Made by a program: the position numbers and the translations under genes
Assembly (NCBI GenBank): GCA_014529385.2
Contig: CM043967.1
Span: 81,166,278 to 81,230,277, forward strand
Source of the DNA: Adiantum capillus-veneris
Taxonomy: Eukaryota > Streptophyta > Polypodiopsida > Polypodiales > Pteridaceae
Direction of reading: 5' to 3'
Length of the DNA stretch: 64,000 nt
Notes under the pieces: model-generated
Told to the model about the DNA's origin: nothing
What the model saw: only the letters and a program-made list of their open reading frames with translations
Databases searched by the model: none
Part shown: positions 54,600 to 64,000 of the stretch, piece after piece
How the letters are laid out: each line of letters begins with the position of its first letter
Numbering within the stretch: position 1 is the first letter of the stretch

Positions 54600-55223
54600 A
54601 GAGAAACCTTCTCTTCATTGGGGAAGTTATGAGTGAGTGAGAATAGCTCAATTCCATAGAGACACACTCATCTTAGTGCCAAACTTTATCTTGAAGAAAG
54701 GCTGAAGTCTTGCCTCATCTTCTCTCTCCATTAAGGTGGTGGCGATTGCTCTCATGTAAGATATATGTTGCTATTTTTACTTTCATTTGCATATCTAGTC
54801 CAATACTTGTCTCTAACTCTATCTCTATCTCTCATTATCTATCTTTAATACCACCACCACACTTAGATCTATCTCCAATTCTATCTTACTTCCCCTTTGA
54901 TCTCTCTTTTTGTGTCTTCTCCTTCTATCATTGGAAGGTATTCAAGCAGCAACCTTGTCAATGTAATGAGTACAACCTTCTTGCGGGAAACAATTATGAG
55001 CACAAGGTTAGTAACCATATCTTCATCTTCCACAAGCATCTCTCTCTCTTAAGGTTCTCATTCTCTTCCACAAACTCTAGAATCTCCTTGCTACAGGTAC
55101 TTCTCTCCCCGCAATATCCTTATTGCCTAAGGGAAACAATAGGGCTTGGGAGAGAAACTCTCTTCTTCTTCTCCTTTCACTTCTTTCACACCTTTATCTT
55201 TGAACATACTAGGTATATCATTG
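54600..55223 (+). other. Leader or LTR segment of H, pyrimidine-rich
   Basis: CT-rich DNA with splice-like GTAAGA (54756) and CTACAG (about 55097). No family recognised in the open frame 54710-55231. I could not find the LTR end here. Confidence 0.4.
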
Positions 55224-55448
55224 ATGAATAACTATAATCCACATAGAGGTAATCTCTTTCAATTCCATTCAGTGAAATCTATTAGGGTCAACATTTGGAT
55301 TAGTCGAAAGATTCACTTTCAGCAACACATAGTGTTTCTATTTGGTCCTGAAAGGCTCAACAAAATACTTCTCTCACCAGATCCCATCTTACTACCTATT
55401 ATTGACTATGACTACTCTTTTGAGGTGAATGTGATTATTTTATTATGA
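55224..55448 (+). CDS. Leader ORF 2 of element H
   Basis: Type-2 leader protein, complete, 74 codons: ISRKIHFQQHIVFLFGPERL, PDPILLPIIDYDYSFEV. It is homologous to B, C, D and E leader ORFs with mostly silent codon differences. Its stop overlaps the start of leader ORF 1 as ATGA (55445-55448). In B the order is ORF 1 then ORF 2; here it is reversed. Confidence 0.7.
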   Translation: MNNYNPHRGNLFQFHSVKSIRVNIWISRKIHFQQHIVFLFGPERLNKILLSPDPILLPIIDYDYSFEVNVIILL

Positions 55449-55657
55449 ATCAAGAGGATTTGTACTCACAACTAATCCCAATCGCTAGACAAAACATATA
55501 CATTATAGTAAGCACAAAGCTATAGTTCCAAAGAGCAATCCACAACTTATTTGGACAACAAAGATTAAATATCATTAACTCATCCATTAACCCTTTTATC
55601 CTACCCATGATACGATATGATCGTAATCTCGACGTTTTTTTTTTTGTTTTGTTCTGA
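55445..55657 (+). pseudogene. Leader ORF 1 of element H, one TAG
   Basis: Type-1 leader protein: LIPIARQNIYIIVSTKL, INSSINPFILPMIRYD, LDVFFFVLF. TAG at 55523-55525 falls where B has a Gln codon. Otherwise open over 70 codons. Codons for shared residues differ silently from B. Confidence 0.72.
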
Positions 55658-55860
55658 CTATCTTTCATGAGTTCTCTCCATCACGTGTGTGTTTGTAAGG
55701 AAAAGTGAGCGGCTTCTTTGGATACATTTATTCTTTAGCTTTAGAAGCTATGTTATCTACATCTTAGCTCTTTCTCATAACCCTTGAGCTTCCTCACAAA
55801 CTCTCATAGCAAGAGTCCCGGTGCCTTCCTGGCAAGACCGCCTACTTCTTGATATATTTT

Positions 55861-55878
55861 TGGTGAACCCGACGCGAA
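55861..55878 (+). other. Primer-binding-site-like sequence of H
   Basis: TGGTGAACCCGACGCGAA, 47 bp before the gag ATG. The reverse complement ends ...GGGTTCACCA, as a tRNA 3' end would. If real, the LTR ends just before it and the leader ORFs lie within or before the LTR. Confidence 0.55.
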
Positions 55879-55907
55879 CCTGCCAGGGTGAGAATTTGTG
55901 GGTAACC

Positions 55908-57314
55908 ATGGGTGATCATGTTGAGCAACACGGTATGCAGTTTGACCCATCAACAATGCAAATGTTTCAAGCATTTGCAATGTTCATGCAACAACAACAT
56001 GCCACTGAAAGAAGGGAGATTTCAGCAACGAAGGCCATACAAACGGTCGTCAACATAATGGATCAATTCAATGGCAAAGATGTAACCAAGTACTTACGCA
56101 AGTATGTGAAGGAGATGGAGTTGCATCGCGTGTCAGAAGGTGAGATGATTCAAATCTTTGAGCTAGTTGTTGCTCCAGAAATTAGGGAGCATGTTAGGGC
56201 AATTAAAGATGGGCATGGGAGAAATTGGGAAGAACTCAAAGTAGCTTTAAAGGTGGAATATTTCATGGAGGACTCGAAGAGAGTGACCAAAAGGACATTT
56301 TTAGAATGGGTAGTCAAGCCAAAGCAAGGACTATCAATAACAAAGCTACTTAGGGAATTTGAGTTGCGCTATGCACAACTCACAAGGACATAAAGGGCCA
56401 CACTAGATGCAGAGAAGACAGATCTTTTATTACAAGCTGTAGGTAAAGAGTTTCAAGAAAATTTGGAGCTTCTTCTTGAAGATAAAGATGATGAGCAAGG
56501 ACTAAAGACCGACTAGAATGAGGTTGAAGGTGCTGTCTCACTGCTTGCCAAACGACAAAGAAGAAGGGACAAGATGGTAGTAAACACTACAAGTCCTTCC
56601 ATCTCAACTTCTGACAAAATGGTAAAGCCTACTTTTATCGCTCCTAAGTTTGATGAGTCCATGCTAGATGAGCTTGTGAAGGGAATGTGTGACTTGAAGG
56701 TGAAGCTTGCAAAGCTTGAAGAAAAAGGCCAACCATCAGGGCCACTTCCTAGGAAAAGACAACAACCCAAAGAAGGGTTTGCTAATAGATGTATTTGGTA
56801 TGATAGTACAGACCATGTAAGAAGGGATTGTGATGATTTTAGTGATGCTTTGTCAAAAGATGTTGTCTTTTTTAAGGATGGTAAAATCCACTTAAGAGAG
56901 ACAGGTCTACCCTTGAGAACTAACTTTGAGAAGGGGGGAATGCAAACCTTAGTTGAATATATGGCAACTAACCATGCCAGATCTTCAGTTGAGGCAGCTA
57001 CTTATGGAGTAAAAATTGAGCACCTTAATGATGAAGAGGCGAGTGACCATCATGGTCAAATTTGGCCAAATGTCATGCAATTAGCTAAAAAGGGAAAGCT
57101 TACAAAAGAGATTCTACATGAAGCAGGTGATTGCATACGTCTAGAAACAGGATGGAATGATCCAGTGGACTCATTGTCAGTGCATGCCTACATTACAAAA
57201 TGCCAACAAAATGAGGCGATTGTAGAAGAGAAGCGCAGACGTGAGAATGCTGATGAAGGACCATCAAAAAGAGCTTCCAGAAGTTGGGGAAGAAGCGACT
57301 CAATGCCTTCCTAA
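55908..57314 (+). pseudogene. gag: Element H gag
   Basis: ATG 55908. Motifs MQMFQAFAMFMQQQHA, IMDQFNGKDVTKYLRKYVKE, ELVVAPEIREHV, EYFMEDSKRVTKRTFLEWV and FELRYAQL: a divergent gag type. Then a coiled, charged region, a decayed knuckle (RCIWYDSTDHVRRDCDDF, second C is Y) and FFKDGKIHLRETGLPLRTNF. In-frame stops at 56391 (TAA), 56514 (TAG) and 57312 (TAA). Confidence 0.82.
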
Positions 57315-58337
57315 AAACCCTCAACACAAGGAGCGTCTCCACCTGAAGTACTCATGGAGGATTCTACAACAGGAAATAAGAAAGAGCCAACAAAAGGTAA
57401 GACAAAAAGCCCAACTTATAAACTACAATTTGATATTGAGGTTGCTACAGATTTAAAGAAAGTCTTGGAGGAAAGGATCTTGAATAGCAAGATTGAGTTT
57501 ACTCTGGGAGAAGTTCTTGGCATTGCAAAGCGTGAATTCCATGAGGAGATCATTGACATCATCAAGAGGAAGAGGCAAACCCTTGTTGAAGTTTCTCGTC
57601 CACAGGTTGAAGGGGAAACCTTGAAGACACAAGGGATGCAGCTGCAAAATAAGGAGGATGATGGAGCTGTGGTAGGATGCTACCAATCTAGTGGGAGAGT
57701 GAAGCAAGTGCATTTCTCAAATGATGATGAAGAAGTTGAAGATATTCCTAGGAGTTACTATTCACAAAGTCATTGGGCAAGGGCTACTACAAAAACTTTG
57801 GTCAAGGTAGGTGATCTTGAAGAGCCATTTATTGTCTTGATTGACCATGGTTCAGAAATAAACATAATGTCAAAGAGTCTCTACAACAAGTGCAAATGGC
57901 CGATGGACAAAGATCATGGCTGGATGGTAAAAGTGGAAAACAATTCATCCGGTGAATTGTATGCAGCACGTCCAGGTGTGAAGGTAACAATAGGTGATGT
58001 AAAGATTGACCAAAACTTCTTTGTACAGGATACATCTTCATATCATCTCATCCTTGGACAACCCTACATTGTGGGAGTTCGAATGGAAACAAAGGTAATG
58101 GATGATGGTTCAGCATATGCTAGGATACGTAGCAGAGATGGTAAACGAGTTGTCCAATTTCTCACAGTTTGTGTAAACCATGAAAGAAATCGTGACAACC
58201 TCAGAGAACATCCTCTACCAAAGGTGAGCAAAGAGTTTCATGATCATAGAGAAATGATGGGTTTTGGCGAAGTACCATTGTACAACGAGATTGCAGTGGT
58301 ACAGAAAGAAAAAGGGTCTCCTCTGATCCAAAAATAG
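57315..58337 (+). pseudogene. Element H protease region
   Basis: In frame with gag after TAA 57312. Leading segment YKLQFDIEVATDLKKVLEER, then the retropepsin-like domain: FIVLIDHGSEINIMSKSLY (active site D-H-G-S), flap region, and YHLILGQPYIVGVRME. Stop at 58335-58337 and a frameshift to the following block. Confidence 0.82.
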
Positions 58338-58360
58338 GTGAAACTTTTTCAACGGGATCC

Positions 58361-60032
58361 TTGGTAACAAGGAATGGATCAGTATGTTTTACAAAGCTTG
58401 AAGATTTGAAGAGATGTGAGAGGCAATATGTGCATAATGTACAAATAGGCATGAAAAAGAGTGCGTTGCTAGAGCCTACTGAATTTTTTTTGGGTTTGTG
58501 TGAACAAGTTTCTTTTTTAGATACTATGGGTGAGCTTGATGCTATAATGGGGTCTAATTTGCATCTTGAAAATGAAGTTGTGGAAGTTTGCTCTATGGAA
58601 ATGTATCAAGTAATAGAAGCCTTCAAAGAAAGCCAAACAGTTGGCCCAAAAGTCCATGTTGAAACTAAATACAAGAGTGTAGCAAAGAAGGTGAAACCAG
58701 TAGCTTCACCCTTACCACCCAACAATAGGGAAAAGATTGAGCAGGCTTCTTTACAACCAAGTTTGAGGAATCCTAAAAAGATTGGGCATACCTTCACAAA
58801 GGAGTCTTTTTAAGAGTTGCAGATTGGTTGCGAGGAGTTTCTAACACAGGAGGAGACAAAGTGCTTCAAAGAAATGCTTTCAAAGCATGGTAAGGATTTT
58901 GCATTTGAGCCACATGAGATAGGATGTGTTGGTCCTTCTATTGTAGCTCCAATGGTAATTTTCACAATACCTCATGTGCCTTGGAATTTGCGGCCTATTC
59001 CGGTTCCAAAGGCTTATTTGCCAAAGTTAGTAGAGCTACTGAATGAGAAAATCAAAATGGGAATCTTGGAGCCTTCTTGTGCTCCATACTCAAATAGGTG
59101 GTTCACAGTTCCAAAGAAGAATGGTTCTCTACGCTTCATCCAAGATATGCAACCAGTGAACAAGGTGACAATTAGAAATGTAGGTACAGGTCCAATTGTG
59201 GATGAGTTTGTAGAGGCGTTTGCAGGGAGGGCAATCTACTCAATGGGGGATCTCTACTCAGGGTATGATCAATTTCAGCTTGCAATGGAAATCAGAGACT
59301 TGACAACCATGAGAATATCTTTGGGTTTGGTAAGGATGTGTACCTTGCCACAGGGAGCAACCAACTGGTGCACATATGATGAATGGGATGAATAAGGTCT
59401 TACGTGACTTTATTCCTCAAATCACAATGCCTTTCATTGATGATTTGCCTATCAAAGGATGTGAAGAAAGTGACAAAGATGAAGCTTTGGATCTCAAGGG
59501 ATGTCGCAGGTTTGTGGTAAATCACATAAATGATTGTGATAAAATTTTGTCTAGGCTGGAAGAAGTGAATCTTACATTGTCAGGGAAAAAGTCTATGTTT
59601 GGTGTCAATGAAGTGCTCATTGTGGGGCATATGTGCGGGCCATATGGTAGGAAACCTTGTCCAACAAAGGTAGATGCCATCCAAAGAATGAAAGAAACAT
59701 GCACTAGCATCACTGAGGTTATAAGGTTTCTGGGAGCATGTGTCTTCTATGTTATTTGGATTCTACATTATGCACATGTAGCTAATCCTCTTTATCAGCT
59801 GCTTAGAAAGAATCAAAAGTTTAAGTGGACAGAAGCACATGTAAAATCCATGAAAAAGCTAAAGGAAATACTCCAGTCAGCAACGACTTTGAGAAAGGTA
59901 GACTATGAGTGTCAAAGGCCAGTAATTGTGACAGTAGACACCAGTCCTACAGGGATTGGATGGGCAATAGGGAAAGATGACAAAGAAGGACATAGGTATG
60001 TGGTAAGATTTGGAGCAAAGGTACTACATTAG
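58361..60032 (+). pseudogene. Element H reverse transcriptase and start of RNase H
   Basis: 58361-58813: spacer without a known domain, ended by TAA 58811. 58817-59395: RT N-terminal half (VPWNLRPIPVPKAYLPKL, FTVPKKNGSLRFIQDMQPVN, IYSMGDLYSGYDQFQLAMEI). A frameshift near 59370, then 59376-60032: ITMPFIDDLPIKGCEES active site, NLTLSGKKSMFGVNEVLIVG, ITEVIRFLGACVFY, and VTVDTSPTGIGWAIG of the RNase H. The frame stops at 60030-60032 and homology ends within ~30 bases, so the rest of RNase H and integrase are missing. Confidence 0.85.
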
Positions 60033-60444
60033 GAGAAATATGAACCTTGCATGGGCCTTGTAAGGAATCCTAATTTTTAGGGATTAAGGCTAATGTTGTG
60101 TAGGGTTAAGGGGACAAGGGCATTCAAGAAGCTAGTTTTGAGTAGACTTTTCTAGCCTTTTTTTAGACACATGTAGGATGTGGACCTAGGAGGTCACTTT
60201 CTCTCTCTAGCTTTTGGAAAGTGAAGGGAGTAAAGGGGTGTGGCCACATCAGCAAAAACGTGGGTCACTAAGAGCCAAAATTTGACTTTTTTTCAAAAAA
60301 GTTATTTTTACTTATTTTTGACTTAAAATTCCCTCCCAACATATATACACATCAAAAAATCAATTTTTGACATTTTTTAAAACCTACAAACACTAAAAGT
60401 CCACTTTTTCAAAAAAAAAATCCCCCCCAAAAAAAAAACCTTTG
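60033..60444. other. Non-coding interval right of H
   Basis: AT-rich, A/C homopolymer runs at 60411-60440. No match to H's presumed LTR by eye, no gene. Confidence 0.5.
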
Positions 60445-60680
60445 TTTTCTCCTCCTCTCTCCCTCTCCTCTCCCTCCCTACCTCCTTCTCTCCTCTTCCT
60501 CCCCTCTCTCTCCCTCTCCCCCCTCTGCCCCCTTCTCTCCTCCCATGTTCCTCTCCTCTCCCTCCCTACCCCCTTCTCTCCTCCTCCTCCCCTCTCTGTC
60601 CCTCTCCCCCTCTGCCCCCTTCTCTCCTCCCATGTTCCTCCCTCTCCCTCCCTCTCCCTCCCCCCTTTTTCTTTTCATTC
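60445..60680 (+). repeat. Polypyrimidine tract with 87-bp tandem unit
   Basis: About 235 bases almost wholly C/T on the plus strand. Two copies of an 87-bp unit; the interrupting word CATGTTC is at 60544 and 60631. The frames open through it are low-complexity Pro/Leu/Ser (plus) or Glu/Arg/Gly (minus), not genes. Confidence 0.85.
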
Positions 60681-60705
60681 TTTGCTTCCTCACGCAACAA
60701 CTGCC

Positions 60706-60897
60706 ATGGTGCTCACGGACATCACAAATCGTATCCCTCCACCACCATGTACTCCGCACAACAAAAGTGTACATATTGCTTGTCCGCGGTGTTTGCACCG
60801 AAGGCCGCACGTGAGGGTGAGCAGAGGTCATCCCAAGATCGTCATACTGTCGGTGAGACGAATGTGTATGGTTCTTCAATATCTTGGGAGGGGATAA
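60706..60897 (+). other. Candidate first exon after the polypyrimidine tract
   Basis: ATG in a good plant context (CTGCCATGGTG), product MVLTDITNRIPPPPCTPHNK..., 63 codons to TAA at 60895. A GTGAGC donor-like site lies at about 60817. I do not recognise the protein and find no second exon. It could be the start of a host gene or of a transposon gene. Confidence 0.25.
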
Positions 60898-62479
60898 GTA
60901 GGCTTGTTAGGCTATTGCAATTGGTTGTGTATGGGTGCAGGTGCTTCTTTGCATTCGTGGATGCACGAATGTCAAGCTCTTCAGCTCAAAACAGTGGCAT
61001 TACAAGAAACAGTGGGTGCAGGTTAGAGAGGTCAAGTGTCACCACTTTTCCTCTAAAACAGCCTTCTTTGTTACATCTTGCAGGTAGGTGCTTCAAATCC
61101 ATCCTTATTAGTGTGGGTAATCTCATCCTAATGCAAGAATGGCTCAAGGAACTAGCATAACATGAAGCTTTTACGGTGGCACAAAGCTCTCCTCAAGCAA
61201 TGTGGCTCCCACTACACCAAAAGTCACTATGCTAACATGGAGAGATCCCTAGTAGGACAATACAACAACTTTTCATCAGCAGCACACCCTTTCCTAACAT
61301 GAGGGCACCCCCACCAGAGATATTTTTATATGATAGGTCACCCCATGAGCATACCATGTCATGGAATGGATGTAAGAACTATGACTGCACTACCCCTTGG
61401 AAGTTGTTCACGAATGTATGTTAATCAAAGTTAATGAGAAGAAGTTTGGACTTTTTTGTTTGTTGATGTGTAAGAGCACTCTTGGTCTACCATATTTTAG
61501 ATTGTTTGATAAGTTAAATAAGATTTGTAGTCATTTAAAGTGTCTTTTTTTTGGGTAAGATTGTACATGAGAAGACATGATAAAGTACAAGAGATCTTGA
61601 CGGAATAAACCTCGATGAGATTCCCACCATGCACTTGTGACACCGTACCTCTCCTTGAACCCTTTGACTTCTATCGTTGTGGGGAGTCCAATGGGGGGCT
61701 ATTTTCAAATTTTTAGCATAACTTGTTTTTGAAGGAAAATGTGGTTATTCTAAAGTTTATACACAGTCTAGGAGTTCATTCTGATTATTTTTCTTCAGTT
61801 TCAAATTTTGACCGAGTACACTCCTTGGAAGCCACTTTTGAAGGTGTTAGGGCGAGATTTTGGGAAAGTTTTGTATGTAGGAAATACAGTCCTTAACACA
61901 ATAAAAAACAATGGTTCTTTGAGTATTTTCAGATTCCATGGTTTTAATGCTCGTTGGAGCCCGTAGATTAAGAAAAAAGTAAAAAATGTATGTTTTACAT
62001 CATTTTTAAATAAATTGTCAACTTGCACGTTGATTTCAGGAGAATGCGAGCAAGATATGATTTTTTCTCATCACATGATGGTCGAAGAATGCGATGAGAT
62101 GAACAAATTCATGTGAGACAATCCCAGACAGATTCGGAGCCGATTGAAATCTAGAAGCTGTTGAAAACAACCGAAAAATTCAACACTTTAAAAAATAAAA
62201 ATAAAAAAAAATGTAACATTTGAATCATGGCCATGCATCAAAAATATGCTCACATGGTGAAGGAGGTGCTTCAAAGCTATGGAAATCAGTATAAAATGCA
62301 AGCAATAGCGTTGGAGGCTATTCAGGAAGTTGTAGAGGCTCACATCATTTCAGATGACTTTGCAATGACAAAATGATTAAGAGTTGTGTCTACTGTCTCC
62401 ATAGTGATTTGGCTTTTCGGTTTATCCATGTGTTTTAAGTTAAGTGGTTTTGGCCATGAAGAGTTAAATTTAAATCAAA
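60898..62479. other. Non-coding interval, nothing recognised
   Basis: AT-rich. Open frames 60747-61160 and 61801-62028 (minus) show no family features. The last ~100 bases may be a degraded first unit of the tandem repeat that follows (GTGATTTGGC near 62405). Confidence 0.4.
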
Positions 62480-63300
62480 TATTAACATTTTTGCCATCCT
62501 AAGGGGCAAACAAAGCTAGAAAATGCAAAAAAAAGGGTGGCCACAAGGGCACGCAGATGGCCCATCCAGCAGTTTTGGATGGCTCATCTGCGCGCCCTTG
62601 TGGCCACCCTTTTTTTTTGCATTTTCTAGCTTTGTTTGCCCCTTAGGATAGCAAAAATGTTAATAGCTGATGAAACCAGATGTTTATGTAGCATGAGACT
62701 AGATTTTTATATTGTCCAATGTGATTTGGCCTTTTGGTGCAGGGAACTAGTAAGTTGAGTTGAAGGAAGACATAATGTGCTTGAAAAGTTAAATTTTACA
62801 TTCATCTCACCTTTTCCAAGGTCCTGGAGAGCAACAATAGCCTAATTATGCAAAAAAAAGGTTGGCCACAAGGGTGCGCAGATGGCCCATCCAACAGTTT
62901 TGGATGGCTCACCTGCGTGCCCTTGTGGCCACCCTTTTTTTTGCATTATATGGCCTTGTCTGCCCCTTATAATAGCAAGAATGTTAATATTTGATGAAAC
63001 CAGATATTTATGCAGCATGAGACTAGATTTTTATAGTGTCCAATGTGATTTGCCCTTTTGGTGCAGGGAACTAGTAAGTTGAGTTGAAGGAAGGCATAAT
63101 GTGCTTGAAAAGTTTAATTTTAGGTTCATCTCATCTTTTCCAGGGTTCTGGAGTGCAGCAATAGCCTAATTATGCAAAAAAAGGGTGGCCACAAGGGCCC
63201 ACATATGGCCCATCCAGCAGTTTTGGATGGCTCACTACGCGCGCTTGTGGCCACCCCTTTTTTTGCATTATATGGCCTTGTCTGCACCCCAGGATACCAA
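62480..63300. repeat. Three tandem ~324-bp units, each with a long hairpin
   Basis: Hairpin 1 spans 62480-62665: arms of ~85 bp pair almost perfectly (left AATGTTAATA-type ends, core GGTGGCCACAAGGGC, apex CCATCC...GGATGG). Hairpins 2 (about 62844-62951) and 3 (about 63169-63272) have shorter arms. The word CCACAAGGG is at 62541, 62866 and 63189, giving a period of 323-325 bp. Spacers share GCATGAGACTAGATTTTTATA and GGGAACTAGTAAGTTGAG. No coding potential. Confidence 0.88.
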
Positions 63301-64000
63301 TTTTTTTTAGATTAAGTGAAAGAAAATCTTTATGCAACATGACAGTACAAATTCCACTTCTTCTCACTCAGATGTAATTAGAGCTCCCCCCCCTTTCTTT
63401 GTGTTCAAAGGTCCGGAGCATTCACTATGTAAAATTTTCCTATATCACGTGCGTTCACTAGAATGGATTAAAAGTACCCCTTATAGGCCTTATCTACACA
63501 TGTTTCTGCAACTTTACAAGAATATAAAATCCCTTCTGTTGAACACATGTGCTATGTTACATATACTTTAGTGAACTCCCCATGTCAACGGCCTCACAAA
63601 TCCTGTGCACTAAACATTAAACACTAGAAATCGACCAAACAAGGAGCCAATTTTTACATCCTTGTGTCCACCTAGTGTTCTTGTGAAACATTGCTAATGA
63701 TATATATTCAACATCCCCAAATGAGGACATCGTGACAAAGTTTATGATCCACTTTAATAAGAATAACCATTAATGATTAAACTGAAATCAAAATATTGCT
63801 TGAATTTCTTCAAGGTAGAGTGATTAAGACTTGCGACTTGAATCATCGTACAGGCAAATCAAAATATCCATAAAAGTAAACAATATTTCTCAGATCTGTA
63901 TGAAACTTCAGTAATCTAAATTAAATACTCTCACTCAATGCGACACCATTTAACAAAAAAAACATATTTATATTGCATTTATAGAGGAATCTAGCCTCAT
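63301..64000. other. Non-coding right end, nothing recognised
   Basis: AT-rich, poly-T near 63301 and 7-9 bp C runs near 63385. No gene, LTR end or repeat found. Confidence 0.45.

Larger units (their letters stand above)
54000..60032 (+). mobile_element. Decayed Ty3/gypsy element H, 3' truncated
   Basis: Plus strand: TATA box (54593), twin leader ORFs (55224-55657), primer-site-like sequence (55861), gag, protease, RT and the first part of RNase H. At 60032 homology ends without integrase or a 3' LTR. At least five in-frame stops and two frameshifts. The lineage differs from A and B: protease motif IDHGSEINIMS, RT motif MPFIDDLPIKG followed by a long acidic insertion, GHMCGPYGRKP, and DTSPTGIGW at the RNase H. 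Left limit is approximate. It may be two fragments side by side, because leader ORFs lie upstream of the primer-like site. Confidence 0.75.

Noticed and set aside
55908-60032. H as an endogenous plant pararetrovirus
   Set aside because: No movement-protein or coat features were seen, and the gag, knuckle, PR, RT order with an LTR-type leader fits a Ty3 element.
60478-60879. Minus-strand Arg/Glu/Gly-rich protein across the polypyrimidine tract
   Set aside because: Low-complexity translation of a C/T repeat.
62480-63300. tRNA or miRNA gene calls on the hairpins
   Set aside because: No cloverleaf or T-arm motif, and the arms are too long and perfect for a typical miRNA precursor; reported as repeat hairpins only.

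Overview
The window is plant nuclear DNA made almost entirely of transposable elements. I found no convincing intact host gene, no rRNA or tRNA gene and no CRISPR array. The evidence is six Ty3/gypsy-type LTR retrotransposons, a CACTA (En/Spm) transposase remnant carrying DUF4218/DUF4216-like domains and a short intron, dinucleotide microsatellites, and foldback tandem repeats. Very long LTRs, deep nesting and recent copies suggest a large, repeat-rich land-plant genome. The style of elements A and H recalls those I associate with early-diverging land plants (mosses, lycophytes, ferns), but that is recollection and the species is not determined.

Layout. Element A (minus strand) is the outer host. 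It runs from the left edge of the window to about 52780 and is split into four pieces (1-2679, 13778-20354, 45733-46153, 51071-52780). Element B (plus, 2680-13777) sits in A's integrase gene. It is young, with two almost identical 2.6-kb LTRs and open gag and pol. Element C (plus, 20355-45732) and its non-autonomous relative E (minus, 46154-51070) sit in A's untranslated leader, each at the centre of a copy of the same palindrome. Element D (minus, 26847-43612, same family as B) sits in C's integrase gene. Element G (plus, 29105-37171), an LTR element with no gag-pol, sits in D's polymerase gene. The deepest nesting is four levels: A > C > D > G. To the right are the CACTA remnant (52781-53722), a decayed Ty3/gypsy element H of another lineage (about 54000-60032), a polypyrimidine tract (60445-60680), and three tandem ~324-bp units each containing a long hairpin (62480-63300).

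How the parts work. B, C and D encode gag with a CCHC knuckle, a retropepsin whose active site reads D-G-G-A, reverse transcriptase, a degenerate Ty3 RNase H, a second archaeal-type RNase H, and an H2C2/DDE integrase without a chromodomain. This is the Tat-type dual-RNase-H layout. A has a different layout: several zinc knuckles with no recognisable capsid, a protease, RT-RH, two tandem H2C2 modules before a single DDE core, and then a second retropepsin followed by W-x-P-K repeats. G and E lack pol and would depend on enzymes supplied by other elements.

The observation I rate highest is a family of ~70-residue proteins encoded between the LTR and gag. It occurs as a pair of paralogues in B, D and H and singly in C and E, eight copies in five elements. 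Copies in different elements differ mostly at synonymous positions, so the proteins have been under selection. Second is the insertion of C and E at the same point of a repeated palindrome in A. Third is the unusual end of A's polyprotein.
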